From Bacteroidota bacterium (GTDB lineage Bacteria; Bacteroidota; Bacteroidia; AKYH767-A; OLB10), in assembly GCA_016713525.1 (NCBI GenBank), contig JADJOZ010000009.1:62001-126000 (forward strand): a stretch of DNA of 64,000 nt, written 5' to 3'. Position numbers and translations under genes: made by a program. This document shows, piece after piece, positions 1 to 9,890 of the stretch. The notes beneath the pieces are model-generated. The model had not been told where the DNA came from and did not search any database. It saw only the letters and a list, made by a program, of their open reading frames with translations. Each line of letters starts with the position of its first letter. Position 1 is the stretch's first letter.

Positions 1-760
1 CATTACTGTTCATTCCTGTGCAAATATCATACGCTTCAGAATTCAGGTTAATACCCGGGTTTTTAGCTTTTGACCACGATGTATCTCCTTTGGCAGAAGT
101 ATAAATATCAGCTATTATTTCACCAAATCCATCAACAATTCCACCCATATTACCTTTGCGGTTGGAAGTAAAATAAAGCACTGTATCTATAGCCATTGAT
201 ACCGGAGAATAGTCAGCAGAAACTGAATTCACCTGTTTGCCAGGATTTTTAAAGCTAACTTCAACAGGCTTTGTGATTGCTTCCTTAGCATTGTAGCAAT
301 ATTCAACATGCTGATCCAGATTAAATTTGGGATTTACCTGTCCTTTATTAACTTCTTTATACTTTTCGAATGCTTCAATTGCTTCATCGAACAAGTTGGC
401 AATCAGCAATGCTTTTCCCATCTGATAATATACATCTTTGGGTGCGTCTTTCTTATCACCTGCCTTCACGAAATATTGAATTGCTTTAGATTTGTCCACA
501 TTACTGTTCAGGTAACACATACCTGTTTTGTAATTGTAATCCATGTCTTCCACATCATAATTCACCAATTTCAGATATTGCTCCAGGGCGCTTTTATAAT
601 TGGCATCTTTATACATAGCAGCAGCTTGTTTTTTCACTTCACCAACCTGATCCTTGGTGATAGTTACCACTGGTGCAGGCTTTTTTGTTTGAGCAGAGCA
701 CAATGTTGTTAAAAAAACAAAAACAAGCAGCAAAACTGAAGTATGAACAGATGTTTTCAT
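1..760 (-). CDS. TPR/PD40-repeat secreted or periplasmic protein, C-terminus outside window
   Basis: The reading frame is open from the ATG at 758-760 to the window edge, giving 253 visible residues. Residues 1-23 are a signal peptide ending LCSAQ. Residues about 35-115 are TPR-like helices (YKSALEQYLKLV, AIEAFEKYKEV). From about residue 180 a beta-propeller-like repeat begins (VLYFTSNRKGN, a PD40/WD40-like motif). TPR followed by PD40 repeats and usually an OmpA-like domain is a common Bacteroidota envelope architecture, used for example in T9SS and gliding accessory proteins such as PorE. Whether an OmpA domain follows cannot be seen. It lies 19 bp downstream of the E2 gene on the same strand and may share its transcript. 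No frame break is visible in this part. The exact role is not determined. Confidence 0.8.
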   Translation of the reverse strand, partial: MKTSVHTSVLLLVFVFLTTLCSAQTKKPAPVVTITKDQVGEVKKQAAAMYKDANYKSALEQYLKLVNYDVEDMDYNYKTGMCYLNSNVDKSKAIQYFVKAGDKKDAPKDVYYQMGKALLIANLFDEAIEAFEKYKEVNKGQVNPKFNLDQHVEYCYNAKEAITKPVEVSFKNPGKQVNSVSADYSPVSMAIDTVLYFTSNRKGNMGGIVDGFGEIIADIYTSAKGDTSWSKAKNPGINLNSEAYDICTGMNSN

Positions 761-779
761 AGCTGATAAAAGATTAAAT

Positions 780-2114
780 TTAAATTTCACGGTTAATGTC
801 AAATTGTTCCAGATAATCGGCTACACGACGAACAAAACTTCCACCTAATGCACCATCCACAACTCTGTGATCGTAAGCATGAGATAGAAACATCATGTGA
901 CGGATACCTATGGTATCGCCATACGGAGTTTCGATTACTGCCGGCTTTTTACGAATGGCTCCTACAGCCATGATTGCAACCTGAGGCTGATTGATGATAG
1001 GCGTGCCCATCACATTTCCGAAACTGCCTACATTGGTGAGGGTATAAGTACCACCCTGAATTTCATCAGGCGTTAATTTGCCTGCTCTGGCTCGGTTGGC
1101 CAAATCATTCACCGATTTGGTAAGTCCCAATAAATTCATCCGATCTGCATTTTTAATTACCGGAACAATCAAATTTCCGGAAGGCAATGCAGCAGCCATT
1201 CCAATATTTATATTTTTCTTAATTATAAGATTGGTGCCATCAACGGAAATGTTGATCATTGGGAAATCTTTAATTGCCCTTGCAATGGCTTCAATAAATA
1301 TCGGTGTGAATGTGATTTTCTCTTTTTCGCGTTTTTCAAACTGACCCTTCACCTTATTGCGCCACATTACCAGATTGGTAACATCGGCTTCAACATAGGA
1401 TGTAACGTGAGGTGAAGTGCGCTTCGACATCACCATATGTTCAGAAATCAATTTACGCATGCGATCCATTTCCACGATCTCTGAATCACCGGAAACAGAA
1501 ATTGCAGGAGCAACTTTAGCAGGTTCAGCAGCGGCAGGTTTTGCTGGTTCAGATGCTGGTTGTGGTGCTGTTGCAGGAGCAGTGGTCTGCTGTGGAGATG
1601 ACTTTCTTCGCTCCAGATAAAGCATTACATCTTTTTTGGTTACTCTGCCCTCGGCGCCGGTGCCTGGAATACTATCAAGTTCTGATTGAGAAATCTTTTC
1701 TTCTGAAGCAATTGTTCTGACTAATGGGGAATAAAAACGACCTTCTCCGGAAACAACTGGTGCCGGAGCAGTTGCTGCAACTGGTGTTGCTGCTGCAGGA
1801 GCAGGAGTTGAAGGAGCGCTGACTACAGTCGCAGCTGCAGGGGCCGGAGCTGAAGTTACCGGAGCATCACCGCTGCCATCACTGATGATAGCGATTACAC
1901 TTCCCACCTGTACTACATCACCTTCATTAAAAAGCCTTTTGACCAAAATTCCGGCAGCTGTTTAAGGTACTTCTGAATCAACCTTATCGGTAGCAATTTC
2001 AAGAACCGATTCATCAGCTTCAACCCGGTCACCTTCATTTTTAAGCCATTTAATAATGGTTGCTTCGGCAACACTCTCACCCATTTTGGGCATTTTCATT
2101 TCCACCTGCGCCAT
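780..2114 (-). CDS. Dihydrolipoamide acyltransferase, E2 of a 2-oxoacid dehydrogenase complex (in-frame stop)
   Basis: This is the core acyltransferase that passes the acyl group from lipoyl-lysine to CoA. Read from the ATG at 2112-2114 it is 444 codons. Residues 1-75 form a lipoyl domain with the lipoylation motif ATDKVDSEV (Lys44). An Ala/Pro-rich linker follows, then a peripheral subunit-binding domain (SPLVRTIASEEKISQSELD), a second linker and the catalytic domain ending with the active-site motif DHRVVDG. Codon 51 (1962-1964) reads TAA, where homologues normally have a Ser/Thr before the next lipoyl strand. The frame is open on both sides, so this is either a sequencing error (TCA read as TAA) or a true nonsense mutation. 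A start after the stop would lack half the lipoyl domain. Which complex it serves (pyruvate, branched-chain or 2-oxoglutarate) cannot be told here. Confidence 0.88.
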
Positions 2115-2166
2115 AAAATATTGAAATTGAATGAATTAATATCAGTTAAGGTCCTTTTCAAGGGTT

Positions 2167-2174
2167 CAAAGTTA
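2167..2174 (-). promoter_or_regulatory. Candidate -7 promoter element for the E2 gene
   Basis: On the minus strand this reads TAACTTTG, a match to the Bacteroidota -7 consensus TAnnTTTG. It sits 53 bp upstream of the E2 start codon. No good -33 TTTG was found at the expected distance, so this is a partial match. Confidence 0.45.
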
Positions 2175-2211
2175 ATCAAAAATAGCTAGTTGCACATCAG
2201 TATAAAACCAC

Positions 2212-2243
2212 GAAAGCCCTTGTTTTTTTCAACAAAGGCTTTC
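2212..2243 (-). terminator. Probable intrinsic terminator after the T9SS cargo gene
   Basis: An inverted repeat with 13-base arms (GAAAGCC..TTGTT against AACAAAGGCTTTC, one mismatch) surrounds a short T-rich loop. It lies between the end of the cargo gene at 2265 and the E2 promoter, as expected for a transcription stop on the minus strand. The downstream T tract is weak. Confidence 0.55.
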
Positions 2244-2264
2244 ATAATTCTGAGGCAAGTAATT

Positions 2265-4137
2265 TTACTTCACCACCATGCGAATATGGCTGATAGTATC
2301 TCCGGTAATTCGAATTAAATAAAAGCCAGGTGCAAGCAGTTTTCAGGAATCTGTAAACTGCCGGAAGTCAACTTGCATCTTTTCAGAAACAATTCTTCCA
2401 GTTGGATCAAGTATTTCTACTTACATGATATTTGTTTCATCCCCAAGATATTTTAAAAGCGCCTTTGCTTGAAGGGTTTGGATAGAGAGAGAACAAACTA
2501 TTTTCAGAATCACCATCTGAAAGACCTAAGAAATTATCGCTCAAAGTGGTCAATGTGGTATTTGTTACGATCGGAGAATTAAGATCAAAATAGATATATG
2601 CCGTATTATTCACTTCCGTAGGATCGGGATTAGTTGTAAGCCCTTTGATCCTGTATGAGACATACCCATGACTTCCGGGTTCATTGACATTGCTATCGGG
2701 CAATAAAATATTGTTGAATCGGAATGTTACTTCACCGGACGGTAAATAGGTAACATCCACAGGGTGAGAAGACCTGTTAATGGTAAAAGTATTTATATCA
2801 AGAGAGGCATCCAACGTATCCACAATCACAACGGTAAATGCTGTGTCTGTGCCTGTATTTTGGAAACGAATCTGATAGTTAAGCCAGGAATCCATTTCAA
2901 CAAAATGAGGAGCCCCAACGCCGGCAGGATCCACATTTTTGTCGTTGGGGTCATAGGAACAGGTTATTTGCTGAGGGAAGTTATATGTATAATTACCTAA
3001 AAAGCCATAAATATCAGAAACCGTTGCAGTAGTAGTGGAGTTGACGAGTGTTCCACCAGCAGGTTCAGTAAGAGAAATTACAGGAGAAATCTGCCCACCC
3101 GGAGGAAGATTTGTTATGTTAAAAGTATAAGAATTGCCGGAGATCAAGTCAGGAGTGATGGAGGAGCTGACAAATATTTGAGAAGGGTCATGAGTAAATG
3201 TTAGAGATCCGTTCAGAGTTGTAAATCCATCATTCTTAAATGTGGGAATGTAGGACACATTCCAAAAACAACGGGGCCATCCACTATAGGCGACCACATA
3301 TCCGGAGCCAGCGGTAGATGTTGGATACAATCCGAAATCTAGATTGGGTATGGAAGCTCCTGTAAGATTTACAGAATATGTTGTTGGTAATGAAGTGACA
3401 TTCCAATTTGAATTGGCCTGATAGGTGATATCCCAGGTACTGGGGTAAACCACTACCACATATTCACCATTCTGATCAGTGATGGCAGAGACTCCACCCG
3501 GAGTAACGTTTACAGATTGCCCGGCAAGCACAACTTCACCAATGTCTTTTATTCCGTTTTGGTTTTGATCGAGATAACAAACTCCACTTAATGAATAAAA
3601 TCCGGATGCACCTACACCAACCAATACTGTATCAATGTCAGTGCATCCGTTAGCATCGGTAGTATAAAGATAATAAATTCCGGGAGTTAAATTCTGGATG
3701 TTAGGGGTATTGGCTCCATTCGACCATTGGTAAGCATAGGGAGCCATACCTGATACAGTGGTTGCAGTTGCAGCTCCATCATTACAGGTTGGACAAGTGG
3801 CGTTTAGCACAGATACAATAGTGTTCGGTTTCGGAGAAGAAGGAAATATTAAAGTGGTCAATCCGGAGCAGGAGTCACCGTTAGCATCCGTGATTAAAAA
3901 ATCATAAGCTCCCGGGCACATATTTCCCATTTGAAAAAATGTTGTAAACTGTCCGAGTGGCATACCATTTATGGAAATTGAAAGAGGGAGTGCTCCTCCG
4001 TTGGCAGTGATCGTAAAAACTCCCGAACAAGTGGAATCGCATGGAGCAGATTGGATGGTTGCAGAAACAAAACATTGACTGAAAACAGTTACAGAAGTTA
4101 ACAACCAGCAAGCCAGTATGAGTATTAGTTTCTTCAT
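2265..4137 (-). CDS. T9SS cargo protein with SdrD B-like and DUF11-like domains (broken at the C-terminus)
   Basis: A signal peptide (LACWLLTSVTVFS) is followed by two short SprB-like repeats (GAATATTVSGMAPYAYQWS). Next comes a Cna/SdrD B-like domain near residues 183-270 (YLDQNQNGIKDIGE) and a C-terminal conserved-repeat domain with the typical SYDPNDKNV motif. The main frame ends at 2437, just after the sorting-domain motif LYPNPSS. The rest of the T9SS domain continues in a neighbouring frame as VEILDPTGRIVSEKM and LAPGFYLIRITGD, ending at 2265. It is interrupted by a frameshift near 2440-2460 and in-frame TAA and TGA codons. The protein is probably exported through T9SS and anchored or released. 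Substrate or adhesive target is unknown. Confidence 0.75.
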
Positions 4138-4269
4138 TTTGGACGAATTTAGATATGGTTAGTAAAAGTAGGTAAACAGAACGATTCTGCCAAAAGACGT
4201 TACATATAAGAAATAAGATGCATCCGACACAGTAGTTGTATAGTAGCACAACAGTCTAGTCGGTTTTCC

Positions 4270-4791
4270 TTAGGATAATCCAACTTTCAGCTTTTTACTT
4301 TCTTTATCCAATTCCAGGATCTTCAACTCATAAGTTTCATCAACATGGTAATGGTCAAGTGCATTTGGAGACTGATTGTACTCAGGCAATTCGCTGACAT
4401 GAAGCAGGGCCTCAATGCCTGAGACTATCTGAATAATCAAACCAAAAGGCTTTTTAAAAAGCACCGTTCCTGAAATAATATCACCTGAATTATGTCTGAG
4501 ACTAAATTTCTCCCAGGGATCTTCATGCAACTGTTTCAAACCAAAAGAAACCCGGTGATTTTGCTTATCGACTTCCAAAATAATAACTTCAATTTTCTGA
4601 CCTAATCTCAAATGATGTTCCGGGTGCTCTACCCTACACCATCTTATATTTTTGTTGTGAAGCAAACCGGAAATTAGTCCGATTGAAACAAAAGCTCCGA
4701 AATCCTGAAACGATTTCACAACTCCGGTTGCACGTTGTCCGGGTTGCAGTTTTTCTATGTACCGCTTTTGAGCGTCTGTAAGTTTTGACAA
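4270..4791 (-). CDS. Small protein with two S1 RNA-binding domains
   Basis: The protein is 173 residues, much shorter than ribosomal protein S1. The first S1 domain spans about residues 15-90 (GQRATGVVKSFQDFGAFVSI, ending RVSFGLKQL). The second spans about 100-173 (GDIISGTVLFKKPFGLIIQI, ending KLKVGLS). The second repeat is followed by almost nothing, so the architecture is simply S1-S1. It probably binds single-stranded RNA, perhaps on the ribosome, but no catalytic domain is present and the role is inferred only from the fold. It lies 48 bp downstream of the sigma-54 activator on the same strand and may share its transcript. Confidence 0.8.
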   Translation of the reverse strand: MSKLTDAQKRYIEKLQPGQRATGVVKSFQDFGAFVSIGLISGLLHNKNIRWCRVEHPEHHLRLGQKIEVIILEVDKQNHRVSFGLKQLHEDPWEKFSLRHNSGDIISGTVLFKKPFGLIIQIVSGIEALLHVSELPEYNQSPNALDHYHVDETYELKILELDKESKKLKVGLS

Positions 4792-4839
4792 AACCTGAAT
4801 ATTTAGCTTAAGAAAAAATTGGCTTTTTAGATGGTGTTG

Positions 4840-6204
4840 TTAAATAATACCTTTCTCATCTTTGAGCATTCTGTATATTGTTGATTTGCCAATGTTAAGT
4901 TTCTGAGCCACTACTACCACATTCTGATCATTATGCTCGAGATAATGACGTATTATCATTCTGCTGTAATCATCAAGGGAATAAGAGTCATTGTAAAATC
5001 CGGGACTTAGATTATTGGGCTCCAGATGAAAATCAGAAGCCATAATTTCGTTTCCAGCTGAAAGAACACAAGCAAGTTCAGTTAGAGATTTTAATTCACG
5101 GACATTTCCGGGAAAAGCATATGTCATTAATTTTTGTTGTGCTTCATCTGATAATGTTTTTGCAGCATAACCATTGTCTTTGCAGAAGCGATTCATAAAA
5201 TATACTGCAAGCAACAAAACATCTCTTCCTCTGTCGCGTAAAGGTGGTAAGTGAATTGTTAGACCGAAAATACGGTAATACAAATCTTCCCGAAATCTCC
5301 CGGCCTTAACTTCTTCTCTTAAATCCTTGTGTGTTGCAACAATGACCCTGTTATTTACCTTCACAACAGAAGTACTCCCTACCCGGGTAATATTCTTCTC
5401 CTGAAGAACCCGTAACAACTTAACCTGCAATGATGGGTCCAGATCGCCAATTGCATCGAGAAAAATAGTACCATTGTTAGCTTCTTCAAACTTTCCGGGA
5501 CGGGCAGATATTGCACCTGTAAACGCACCTTTTGCATGTCCAAACAATTCACTTTCCGCCAATTCCTTTGGAATAGCTGCCATATTGATAGCGACAAACG
5601 GACCTTTACTGAATGTAGAATTGTAATGAATTGCTTTTGCAACTTCTTCTTTACCTGTTCCGGTTTCTCCGGTAATTGTAACTGTAAGATTATTTGCCAG
5701 TGTTTTTTCTATCAGTTCAAAAACTTTAATCATTGGCGGAGAATTGCCAATAATATTTTTGCGAAAATCATGTTTATGTTGCAGCTCTTTTTCCAGAGAT
5801 TGCAATCTATTCTTCAGTTGCAACTGTTTTCGAACATGGCTGACGGTGTTGAGTAATCGGTCGCGTATATCCTTACTTTTTACAAAATAATCATAGGCAC
5901 CTGCTTTCAGCAACTGCAAAGCTGTATCAATTTTATCCTGTTCCGAAATGATTATTGCTTCCGCATCAGGAATTCGCTTTTTAATTTCCTGCAAAAGCAT
6001 TGCACCTGTCATATCTGGCAACGAATAATCGAGTGTTACAATATCAGGTTGTTCATTTACAGCAGCGAGAAATTCGGTTCCGGAAGCAAAGCTTCTGACA
6101 CTGTTTTCAGGATCGAGAGAAAGAGTATAGGAAAGGTATTCGCGATACCACTCATCATCTTCCACCACAAATATTTTTGTAACAATTTTATTTTCCATAA
6201 TCAA
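4840..6204 (-). CDS. Sigma-54-dependent response regulator (NtrC family)
   Basis: The 454 residues hold three domains. A receiver (about 8-125) has the phospho-acceptor Asp59 in VTLDYSLPD and Lys109. An AAA+ domain (about 150-385) has Walker A GETGTGKE, the sigma-54 contact loop GAFTGA and the arginine-finger region FREDLYYRI. A Fis-type helix-turn-helix closes the protein (VAQKLNIGKSTIYRML). When phosphorylated, such proteins oligomerise on upstream sites and remodel sigma-54 RNA polymerase. Walker B reads IFLDAIGDL: the usual catalytic Glu after the Asp is Ala251 (codon at 5452-5454). This could be a single-base error or a real loss of ATPase function. It follows the hybrid histidine kinase by 15 bp and is almost certainly its partner. 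Confidence 0.93.
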   Translation of the reverse strand: MIMENKIVTKIFVVEDDEWYREYLSYTLSLDPENSVRSFASGTEFLAAVNEQPDIVTLDYSLPDMTGAMLLQEIKKRIPDAEAIIISEQDKIDTALQLLKAGAYDYFVKSKDIRDRLLNTVSHVRKQLQLKNRLQSLEKELQHKHDFRKNIIGNSPPMIKVFELIEKTLANNLTVTITGETGTGKEEVAKAIHYNSTFSKGPFVAINMAAIPKELAESELFGHAKGAFTGAISARPGKFEEANNGTIFLDAIGDLDPSLQVKLLRVLQEKNITRVGSTSVVKVNNRVIVATHKDLREEVKAGRFREDLYYRIFGLTIHLPPLRDRGRDVLLLAVYFMNRFCKDNGYAAKTLSDEAQQKLMTYAFPGNVRELKSLTELACVLSAGNEIMASDFHLEPNNLSPGFYNDSYSLDDYSRMIIRHYLEHNDQNVVVVAQKLNIGKSTIYRMLKDEKGII

Positions 6205-6219
6205 AAATACAATTACAAA

Positions 6220-8673
6220 TCAGGATAACTGTTCGAGTTCATTTTTCAACAATCGAAATACTTCAGTTGAATTTAGTTCAATCTGCTGAACGAGCCAGGC
6301 TGCTTTTCCTAATTCCTTTTGTTCAGCCGAAACACTTTCTAATTCTTTAAGCATTGCCGCGATATAAGGCATTCCCATTTGTTTGTAGGAACCAATCATC
6401 CGGTGAGAAGTTTTACCAAGCTGTTCCCAGTTCTTTTGTTTTAAATGAAATTTCAGATTGTTAACAGAAGCAAAAGAACTGGTCAGGAAAAGATTAATCA
6501 TTTTACTCACGAAGCCTAAATTCCCCTGTGATGTGGCTTTAAGTTCTGCCAGATCATAAAGTACCGGAGGTTTTTCCATAGAAAAGGAATAAGTCTCTTC
6601 AACAATAACAGGTTCGACTGGCTTAGGATTGACATTACTACGGTGTAGTAAATCATTGATCTTGTCAACCAATTCCTGTTCTTTGAATGGTTTGGTTACA
6701 AAATCAGACATGCCTTCATCCATCCATCTTTTCAAATCGTGTTGCAACACATTTGCAGTCATTGCAATTACAGGCACATTTTTTCGAGAGGCGGGAAAAG
6801 TGGTTCGGATAATTTTCACAGCTTCAGGACCGGTCATTTCCGGCATCTGAATATCCATGACGATGATATCCACAGGATTCACTTTTAACAACTCCAATGC
6901 CTGCAAACCATCTTCAGCAACAACAACTTTAGCCCCTAATCCTTCCAGACTGTGTGTTTGAAGCTCCCGGATCATTGGATCATCTTCAGCAAGCAAAATG
7001 TTTAATCCTTTCAACGGATACTCGGGAACATCTTCTGTAAAAGAAGTTTCTCTGGATTCAAGTTCACCAAAAGTGAAGGGTATTCTTACCGAAAAAACGC
7101 TTCCTAATCCATTGCTGCTTTCAACGGAAACATTTCCACCTTGCTGTTCAACTACTCTTTTGGTAATTGCTAATCCCAAACCACTGCCACCATATTTTTT
7201 CTCAGTATTGCTTTCAGCTTGTTCAAATTCGCCAAAAATAGCTTCCAGTTTATCTGCGGGAATACCTATTCCCGTATCACTGATTTTAAAAAGCAACACT
7301 GCGCTTCCCTTTTCATTCAAAAAAGTTGCAGTAATATCGACACTGCCTTTATGAGTAAATTTAATGGCATTGCCTACAAGGTTAAAAAGCACTTGTCTGA
7401 GCCTTACCGGATCACCATGTAGTAATAAAGTTTCAACAGGTTTAATAAACAAATTGAGTTTAATGCTTTTTTCTTCAGCCTTCCAAACCAAAGCATCAAA
7501 TACATCAACAAAAATATCTGCAACTTTAAACGGAACTGATTCAAACTTTAATTTTCCGGAATCAACACGAGTAAAATCGAGTACATCATTCACAATTGAC
7601 AGCAAATGCTCGGAACTGCCGGCAATAGCTTTCATAAATCTTTGCTGAACCGGATCTAAGGTAGTCTCGCCTAACTTGGCAGCAAAGCCAATGACAGAAG
7701 TTAAAGGTGTTCTTATTTCATGACTCATGGTTGCCATGAACTCCTCTTTTGCTCTGGCTAATTTTTCAGCTTTCAAACGAGCCTCAACCAGTTCTTTTCT
7801 TCGTTTACCTGCTACTTCCAGATCGCGTAAAACAAGAATTACCAGCAAGAAAATAACAACCAGTCCGGCTATCAATATTTGTCGAATGGCAATAGCTGCA
7901 TCTCCCGCAGTTTTTTACGGATTCCAAAGCTTTCTCTTTGATTCTTATCTGCTCATCAGACTCCAGCTTTTTAATCAGCCGTTCAATTTCGCCGGTTACT
8001 TTTTTATCGTCGGCAAGAAGAGCTAATTCCTTTTGAGATTGTTCTGCCAACAATTTTTCTTCCTCTTCTCTGATTTTACTTAGGTTTTGTTTAAAACTGC
8101 TGATTCGTTCCGAACGAGCCAGTATCATACTATCAACCTTGGCCTGCAAAGCTTTTCGACTGTACTTTCGGGTAAATGAACGTTGAAAAAAATTACCCTC
8201 ATTAAGTATCACAGATGCTGTATCCACCTCCAATTCGTCGGGTTTCATTTTTTCAATTGCAGAAATCATTACTCTGTTGTAATTAATTTCGAGAAGGCTA
8301 TCGTAAATAGATACCTTCTTATCTAATGCTGCTTCCAGCTTAAGCAAATCATCAATTGGCCTTCCAGAAGTTACTGCCTTTGCTTTCAGACTGTCGATAC
8401 CTGCAATAAGGGTATCCTTCATTTCAAGAAAACCCGATAAAAATTATCATCGCGGGTAACTGCAAATGACCTGATATCGGTTGAAGTGCGGTTAAATGAA
8501 ATCCATAATTCTTTTATACGAAGTAAATCCTCTGCAGGCCTTGCATTTTCATCAACCGTTTGCAATAAACTTCGGGTATTTTCCTGCATCCGGCTATAGC
8601 CAATGTAAAGCACCCCGGCGATTAAGATGAAAGCAATGATGGTAAAGATCCTGATCCGGGTATGACTATTCAT
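6220..8673 (-). CDS. Hybrid sensor histidine kinase with receiver and Hpt domains (two frameshifts)
   Basis: Rebuilt across two frameshifts, the protein is about 818 residues. An N-terminal membrane helix (IIAFILIAGVLYIGY) and a second near 7820-7880 (LVVIFLLVILVL) bracket a CHASE3-like extracytoplasmic helical region. The kinase core follows: HisKA with MSHEIRTPLTS, then ATPase boxes VGNAIKFTH, DTGIGI and GSGLGLAI. A receiver (VMDIQMPEMTG) and a C-terminal Hpt-like domain (TSHRMIGSYKQMG) complete a full His-Asp-His relay. The breaks are near 8435-8450 (one T short in a T run) and at 7913-7918 (one A too many). Removing them gives one continuous frame, so I read them as sequence errors. The final Asp acceptor is probably the sigma-54 regulator encoded 15 bp downstream. 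Confidence 0.88.
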
Positions 8674-8888
8674 CTTAAATTTGGATTTGAGCCCTGGAGC
8701 CTGCTAAAGTAACTAAAACGGTCTCATTTTGGGAAAATTGCCTACAATTCTGTTTCAAAATAGGAAAATGTCTCGTTTTGGCACAGCTGGTAAAAAGGAA
8801 ATTAATACCCTCTAAAAACACAGTTAATTAATTATTTATCAATTGTTTATTCAATTTTCCAAAATCATTCAGAGCATTTTTAAAAAGG

Positions 8889-8903
8889 TGGCACAAAACT
8901 TAT
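8889..8903 (+). promoter_or_regulatory. Weak candidate sigma-54 (-24/-12) promoter before the coiled-coil lipoprotein gene
   Basis: The -24 half is a perfect TGGCAC (8889-8894). After five bases the -12 half reads TTAT instead of TTGC. It lies 38 bp before the lipoprotein start codon. No TAnnTTTG element is present in this intergenic region, and the divergent operon encodes a sigma-54 activator. The poor -12 half keeps the confidence low. Confidence 0.3.
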
Positions 8904-8941
8904 AAGAAGGTTGCCAACGAACCCTCTAAAAAAATAAAACT

Positions 8942-9805
8942 ATGAAAAAGATAATTCTTGGCAGCTTCGTTGTGATTGCTGCATTAGTAACCGGATGTGA
9001 AAACTACAAAGATGAATTAGCGCAAATGACTGTTACTAAGGATTCACTCCTGGCAGTATCGAGTGCGAAAGACAAATCAATTGAAGAATTCATGACATCC
9101 TTTGAAGAAATTGAATCTAATCTGGCGGAGATTACAGTAAAAGAAAACAACATTAAAGTTGAATCTGCTGAAGCTGAGATGAGCAAAAACAGCCGCGAAA
9201 GAATTACCAGCGAAATTGCATCAATCAAACAATTGATGGAAGACAGCAAAGCTAAGGTTGAAGAACTTAACAAAAAAGTAAAGCAATCAAACTTTAAAGT
9301 TGGAAAATTCGAAAAAATGATTGCAGCTCTGAATGAGCAGATCGCAACCAAAGATTCTCAACTGGTAACTTTAAACACCCAGTTATTAGCCTTGAACACT
9401 CAGGTTGAAGGATTGAATGGAACAGTTGCTGCTTTATCAACCAAAGATTCAATGAACACTAGCGTAATTCAATCACAGGTAACCAAAATGAATACAGCTT
9501 ACATTGCGATTGGAAACTACAAAAAACTTCGTGACACTCAAGTGGTGACTAAAGAAGGTGGATTCTTAGGCCTTGGTAAAGAAGAAAAACTTAATCCAGC
9601 TTTAAATGCAGAATCGTTCACAACTGTTGATATATCCAGAATAAACAATATTCCTTTGGATACTAAAGAAGCTAAATTGGTTACTACTCACCCTGCCGGT
9701 TCTTATACAATTGAGAAACAAAACGACAAAGTGAGTGAAATAAAAATCACAGATGCTGAAAAATTCTGGAGTGCAAGTAAGTATCTGGTAGTAATGACCA
9801 AATAA
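8942..9805 (+). CDS. Coiled-coil lipoprotein, possible Cbp1-like adhesin family
   Basis: The 287-residue protein begins with a lipoprotein signal peptide whose lipobox is LVTGC, so Cys19 is the likely lipidation site. Residues about 22-180 are a long charged, heptad-like coiled coil rich in Lys, Glu, Asn and Thr. The C-terminal 90 residues are a small globular domain with the motif GGFLGLGKEEK. Bacteroidota coiled-coil lipoproteins with this tail have been grouped with the Cbp1 collagen-binding adhesins. I recognise the resemblance but cannot confirm it. The gene is divergent from the kinase/sigma-54 activator operon and is its most obvious candidate target. A strong terminator follows. The frame is intact. 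Confidence 0.75.
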   Translation: MKKIILGSFVVIAALVTGCENYKDELAQMTVTKDSLLAVSSAKDKSIEEFMTSFEEIESNLAEITVKENNIKVESAEAEMSKNSRERITSEIASIKQLMEDSKAKVEELNKKVKQSNFKVGKFEKMIAALNEQIATKDSQLVTLNTQLLALNTQVEGLNGTVAALSTKDSMNTSVIQSQVTKMNTAYIAIGNYKKLRDTQVVTKEGGFLGLGKEEKLNPALNAESFTTVDISRINNIPLDTKEAKLVTTHPAGSYTIEKQNDKVSEIKITDAEKFWSASKYLVVMTK

Positions 9806-9856
9806 TGAAAGTGTAGTTCCCTATTTATTAAAACAAGTGTTTTCAGGTTGTGTAAA

Positions 9857-9889
9857 GGGGGTGAGATGAAAATCTCGCCTCCTTTTTTT
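9857..9889. terminator. Bidirectional intrinsic terminator
   Basis: An 11-bp stem (GGGGGTGAGAT / ATCTCGCCTCC, two G-T wobbles) closes a GAAA tetraloop and is followed by seven T residues on the plus strand. It sits between the plus-strand lipoprotein gene and the minus-strand operon ending at 9891, so it can serve both. Confidence 0.85.
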
Positions 9890-9890
9890 A

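Noticed and set aside
3902..4249. Overlapping 115-codon frame before the first T9SS cargo gene
   Set aside because: It is out of frame with the signal-peptide-bearing cargo gene, and its product has no recognisable motif.
7905..8450. Programmed ribosomal frameshifting in the hybrid kinase
   Set aside because: The breaks sit at ordinary homopolymers, have no consistent slippery site or downstream structure, and similar breaks occur in many unrelated genes in the window.
8779..8793. Second TGGCAC as another sigma-54 promoter
   Set aside because: No TTGC-like -12 half follows at the required spacing.
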